A stretch of 8,413 nucleotides of DNA, taken from the NCBI GenBank assembly GCA_900552875.1, contig USCS01000061.1, positions 1 through 8,413 of the forward strand. Reading direction: 5' to 3'. A program made the position numbers and the translations under genes. The notes below the pieces were generated by a model that worked only from the letters and a program-made list of their open reading frames with translations, was not told the DNA's origin and made no database searches. This DNA is from an uncultured Collinsella sp. (lineage in GTDB: Bacteria > Actinomycetota > Coriobacteriia > Coriobacteriales > Coriobacteriaceae). Positions 6,961-8,413 of this stretch are shown here, piece by piece; within the stretch, counting starts at the first letter, position 1; each line of letters starts with the position of its first letter.

Positions 6961-6975
6961 CAAGCGGCGGCTTTT
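6946..6975. terminator. Bidirectional intrinsic terminator between yfhO and rfbCD
   Basis: An 11-bp perfect stem (AAAAGCCGCCG at 6946-6956 with CGGCGGCTTTT at 6965-6975) closes an 8-base loop. On the plus strand the stem ends in TTTT, and on the minus strand in TTTTCTTAT, so it can end both convergent transcripts. The yfhO stop codon TAA (6958-6960) lies in the loop, so terminator and coding sequence overlap. The rfbCD stop codon is 22 bases beyond on the other side. Confidence 0.88.
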
Positions 6976-6997
6976 ACTCTCGAAAAGTTGATAGCGG

Positions 6998-8413
6998 CTA
7001 GAGCGTCTTGAGGTACTCCCCAAGCTCTTCCTCCCAGTCGGGCATGTGGAACCCGACCGACTCGAGCCTGGAAAGGTCGAGCGCGGAGTGGACCGGGCGC
7101 GGGGCGACGGGTCCCTCGGCGCCGCCGTAGTAGTCGGCGGTGCTGACCGGCACGACCCTGTCGCCGTTGCCGTTGGCGGCCTCGAAGACGGCGCGGGCGA
7201 TGTCCGCCCAGCTCTTCACGGCGCCGGAGCCGGTGCAGTCGTAGGTGCCGTAGGGGGCCATCGCGTCCAAAACGTGGAAGATGGCGGCGGCCATGTCGCG
7301 CGTGAAGGTCAGGCGTCCCAGCTGGTCGTCCACGACGGTGACCTGCGTGAGCCCGTCCTCGGGGTCGGCCACGCGGTCGGACAGCCCCTTCATGGTCTTC
7401 ACGAAGTTGTGGCCCTCGCCGATGACCCAGCTGGAGCGCATGATGTAGTGGCGTGGGCACCCCGCCACGGCGATGTCGCCCGCGGCCTTGGTCTGGCCGT
7501 AGACGGAAAGCGGGCTGAGGGGCTCGTCCTCGTCATGGACCTCGGCGGTGCCGTCAAAGACGTAGTCGGAGGAAACGTGCACGAGCGTGATGCCGTGCTC
7601 GGCGCAGGTGCGGGCGAGGAGCGCCGGGCCGGTCGCGTTGGCCTTCCAGGCGATGACACGGCCCTCGGGGGTCTCCGCTTTATCCACGGCCGTGTAGGCA
7701 CCGCAGTTGATCACGGTGCCGTAGAGCGACCAGTCGTACTGTACGTAGGCGTCCGGGTCGGACATGTCGAAGGTGTCGATGTCGCAGAAGTCGAAGTCCT
7801 TCGCGACGCCGCGCTCCTCGGCGAGCGCGCGCACCGCATGGCCCAGCTGGCCGTTGCAGCCGGTGACGAGGGTACGCTTCGGCGCCATGGGGACGACGTC
7901 GGCGAGCATCGGGTGGTTGAGGTCAGCCTCGGAGACGGTGGCCTCCTCCAGCGGGATCGGCCACTCGATGGCGAGCTCCGGGTCGGCGAGGTTCACGAAG
8001 GTATAGGTCCTCTTCAGCTCGAGCGACCAGTGGGCGTCCACCAGGTAGGTGTAGGCGGTGCCGTCCTCCAGGGCCTGGAAGGAGTTGCCCACGCCGCGGG
8101 GCACGTAGATGGCCTTGGAGGGGTCCAGGACGGTCGTGTAGACCTTGCCGAAGGTGGCGCTGCCCTCGCGCAGGTCCACCCAGGCGCCGAAGACCGAGCC
8201 GCGGGCCACGGAGATGAACTTGTCCCAGGGCTCCGCGTGGATGCCGCGGGTGACGCCCCTCTTCTCGTTGTAGGAGACGTTGTTCTGGACGACGCGGAGG
8301 TCCGGGATGCCCAGCGCGGTCATCTTGGCGCGCTGCCAGTTCTCCTTGAACCAGCCGCGCGGGTCGCCGTGGACGGCCAGGTCGACGACCTTCAGGCCCT
8401 CGATGCCGGTCTC
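6998..8413 (-). CDS. rfbCD: Fused dTDP-4-dehydrorhamnose 3,5-epimerase / reductase (RfbC-RfbD), 5' end outside window
   Basis: Partial gene: 471 residues are visible and the frame stays open to the window edge, where DPRGWFKENW reads as the N-terminus of an RmlC domain. The fusion would perform the last two steps of dTDP-L-rhamnose synthesis. Numbered from the edge, the cupin epimerase half (1 to about 175) has RGIH with catalytic His59, Lys65, and Asp144 in a DPELAIEWPI block. The reductase half (about 178-471) has the NAD(P)-binding GCNGQLG at 185-191, INCGAYTAVDKAE at 235-247, SSDYVFDG at 281-288, YxxxK (Tyr305, Lys309) and a VVDDQLGRLTFTRD stretch. Some epimerase positions differ from the usual family pattern: HAE instead of HYQ, GNSF instead of GHGF, and Trp129 where a Tyr is common. 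Such fusions occur in bifidobacteria and other actinobacteria. GC is very high (49 of 60 bases at 7081-7140), unlike yfhO. Its promoter and partners (rfbA, rfbB) would lie to the right. Confidence 0.94.
   Translation of the reverse strand, partial: ETGIEGLKVVDLAVHGDPRGWFKENWQRAKMTALGIPDLRVVQNNVSYNEKRGVTRGIHAEPWDKFISVARGSVFGAWVDLREGSATFGKVYTTVLDPSKAIYVPRGVGNSFQALEDGTAYTYLVDAHWSLELKRTYTFVNLADPELAIEWPIPLEEATVSEADLNHPMLADVVPMAPKRTLVTGCNGQLGHAVRALAEERGVAKDFDFCDIDTFDMSDPDAYVQYDWSLYGTVINCGAYTAVDKAETPEGRVIAWKANATGPALLARTCAEHGITLVHVSSDYVFDGTAEVHDEDEPLSPLSVYGQTKAAGDIAVAGCPRHYIMRSSWVIGEGHNFVKTMKGLSDRVADPEDGLTQVTVVDDQLGRLTFTRDMAAAIFHVLDAMAPYGTYDCTGSGAVKSWADIARAVFEAANGNGDRVVPVSTADYYGGAEGPVAPRPVHSALDLSRLESVGFHMPDWEEELGEYLKTL

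Noticed and set aside
6957..7460. A minus-strand frame extremely rich in Arg, Gly and Pro inside rfbCD.
   Set aside because: It is a low-complexity out-of-frame read of a very GC-rich gene whose reductase motifs are intact in the other frame.
1..8413. A search by eye for CRISPR arrays, insertion-sequence ends, riboswitches and phage genes.
   Set aside because: I saw no regularly spaced repeats, no transposase or integrase and no leader long enough for a riboswitch. Short or degenerate repeats could be missed by eye.

Overview
The window looks like a chromosomal cell-surface polysaccharide locus from a high-GC Gram-positive gut actinobacterium, most likely a Coriobacteriia member such as Collinsella. 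That assignment is inference. It rests on strong G/C-ending codon preference, GTG starts, an encoded CCA on the tRNA, a fused epimerase/reductase for dTDP-rhamnose of the actinobacterial type, and gene family content. No marker gene fixes the species.

Layout, left to right. (1) 1-514: one small gene (+), resembling the DUF4869 family of unknown function, with a perfect -10 hexamer at the window edge. (2) 515-702: no convincing gene; it holds a strong hairpin terminator at 661-693. (3) 703-779 (-): tRNA-Arg(TCT) with encoded CCA. (4) 834-2458 (-): a two-gene ABC-2 polysaccharide exporter, permease (Wzm/TagG-like) then ATPase (Wzt/TagH-like), translationally coupled. (5) 2459-2618: a divergent promoter region. 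(6) 2619-6960 (+): a tight three-gene operon of two membrane-anchored GT2 glycosyltransferases and a large YfhO-type GT-C membrane protein, ending in a hairpin terminator whose loop contains the yfhO stop codon. (7) 6998-8413 (-): the C-terminal 471 residues of a fused dTDP-4-dehydrorhamnose 3,5-epimerase / reductase (RfbC-RfbD), running off the right edge.

How the genes may work together: the rfbCD product makes dTDP-L-rhamnose. Wzm/Wzt would carry an undecaprenyl-linked polymer, plausibly rhamnose-containing, across the membrane. The GT2 enzymes probably charge undecaprenyl phosphate with a sugar on the cytoplasmic face, and the YfhO protein would transfer that sugar to a polymer outside. 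This matches the CsbB/YfhO logic known for teichoic-acid glycosylation in Firmicutes. The flippase such a pathway needs (GtcA or similar) is not in the window. Base composition changes sharply between the ~50% GC glycosylation genes and the very GC-rich rfbCD, suggesting different histories for adjacent blocks.
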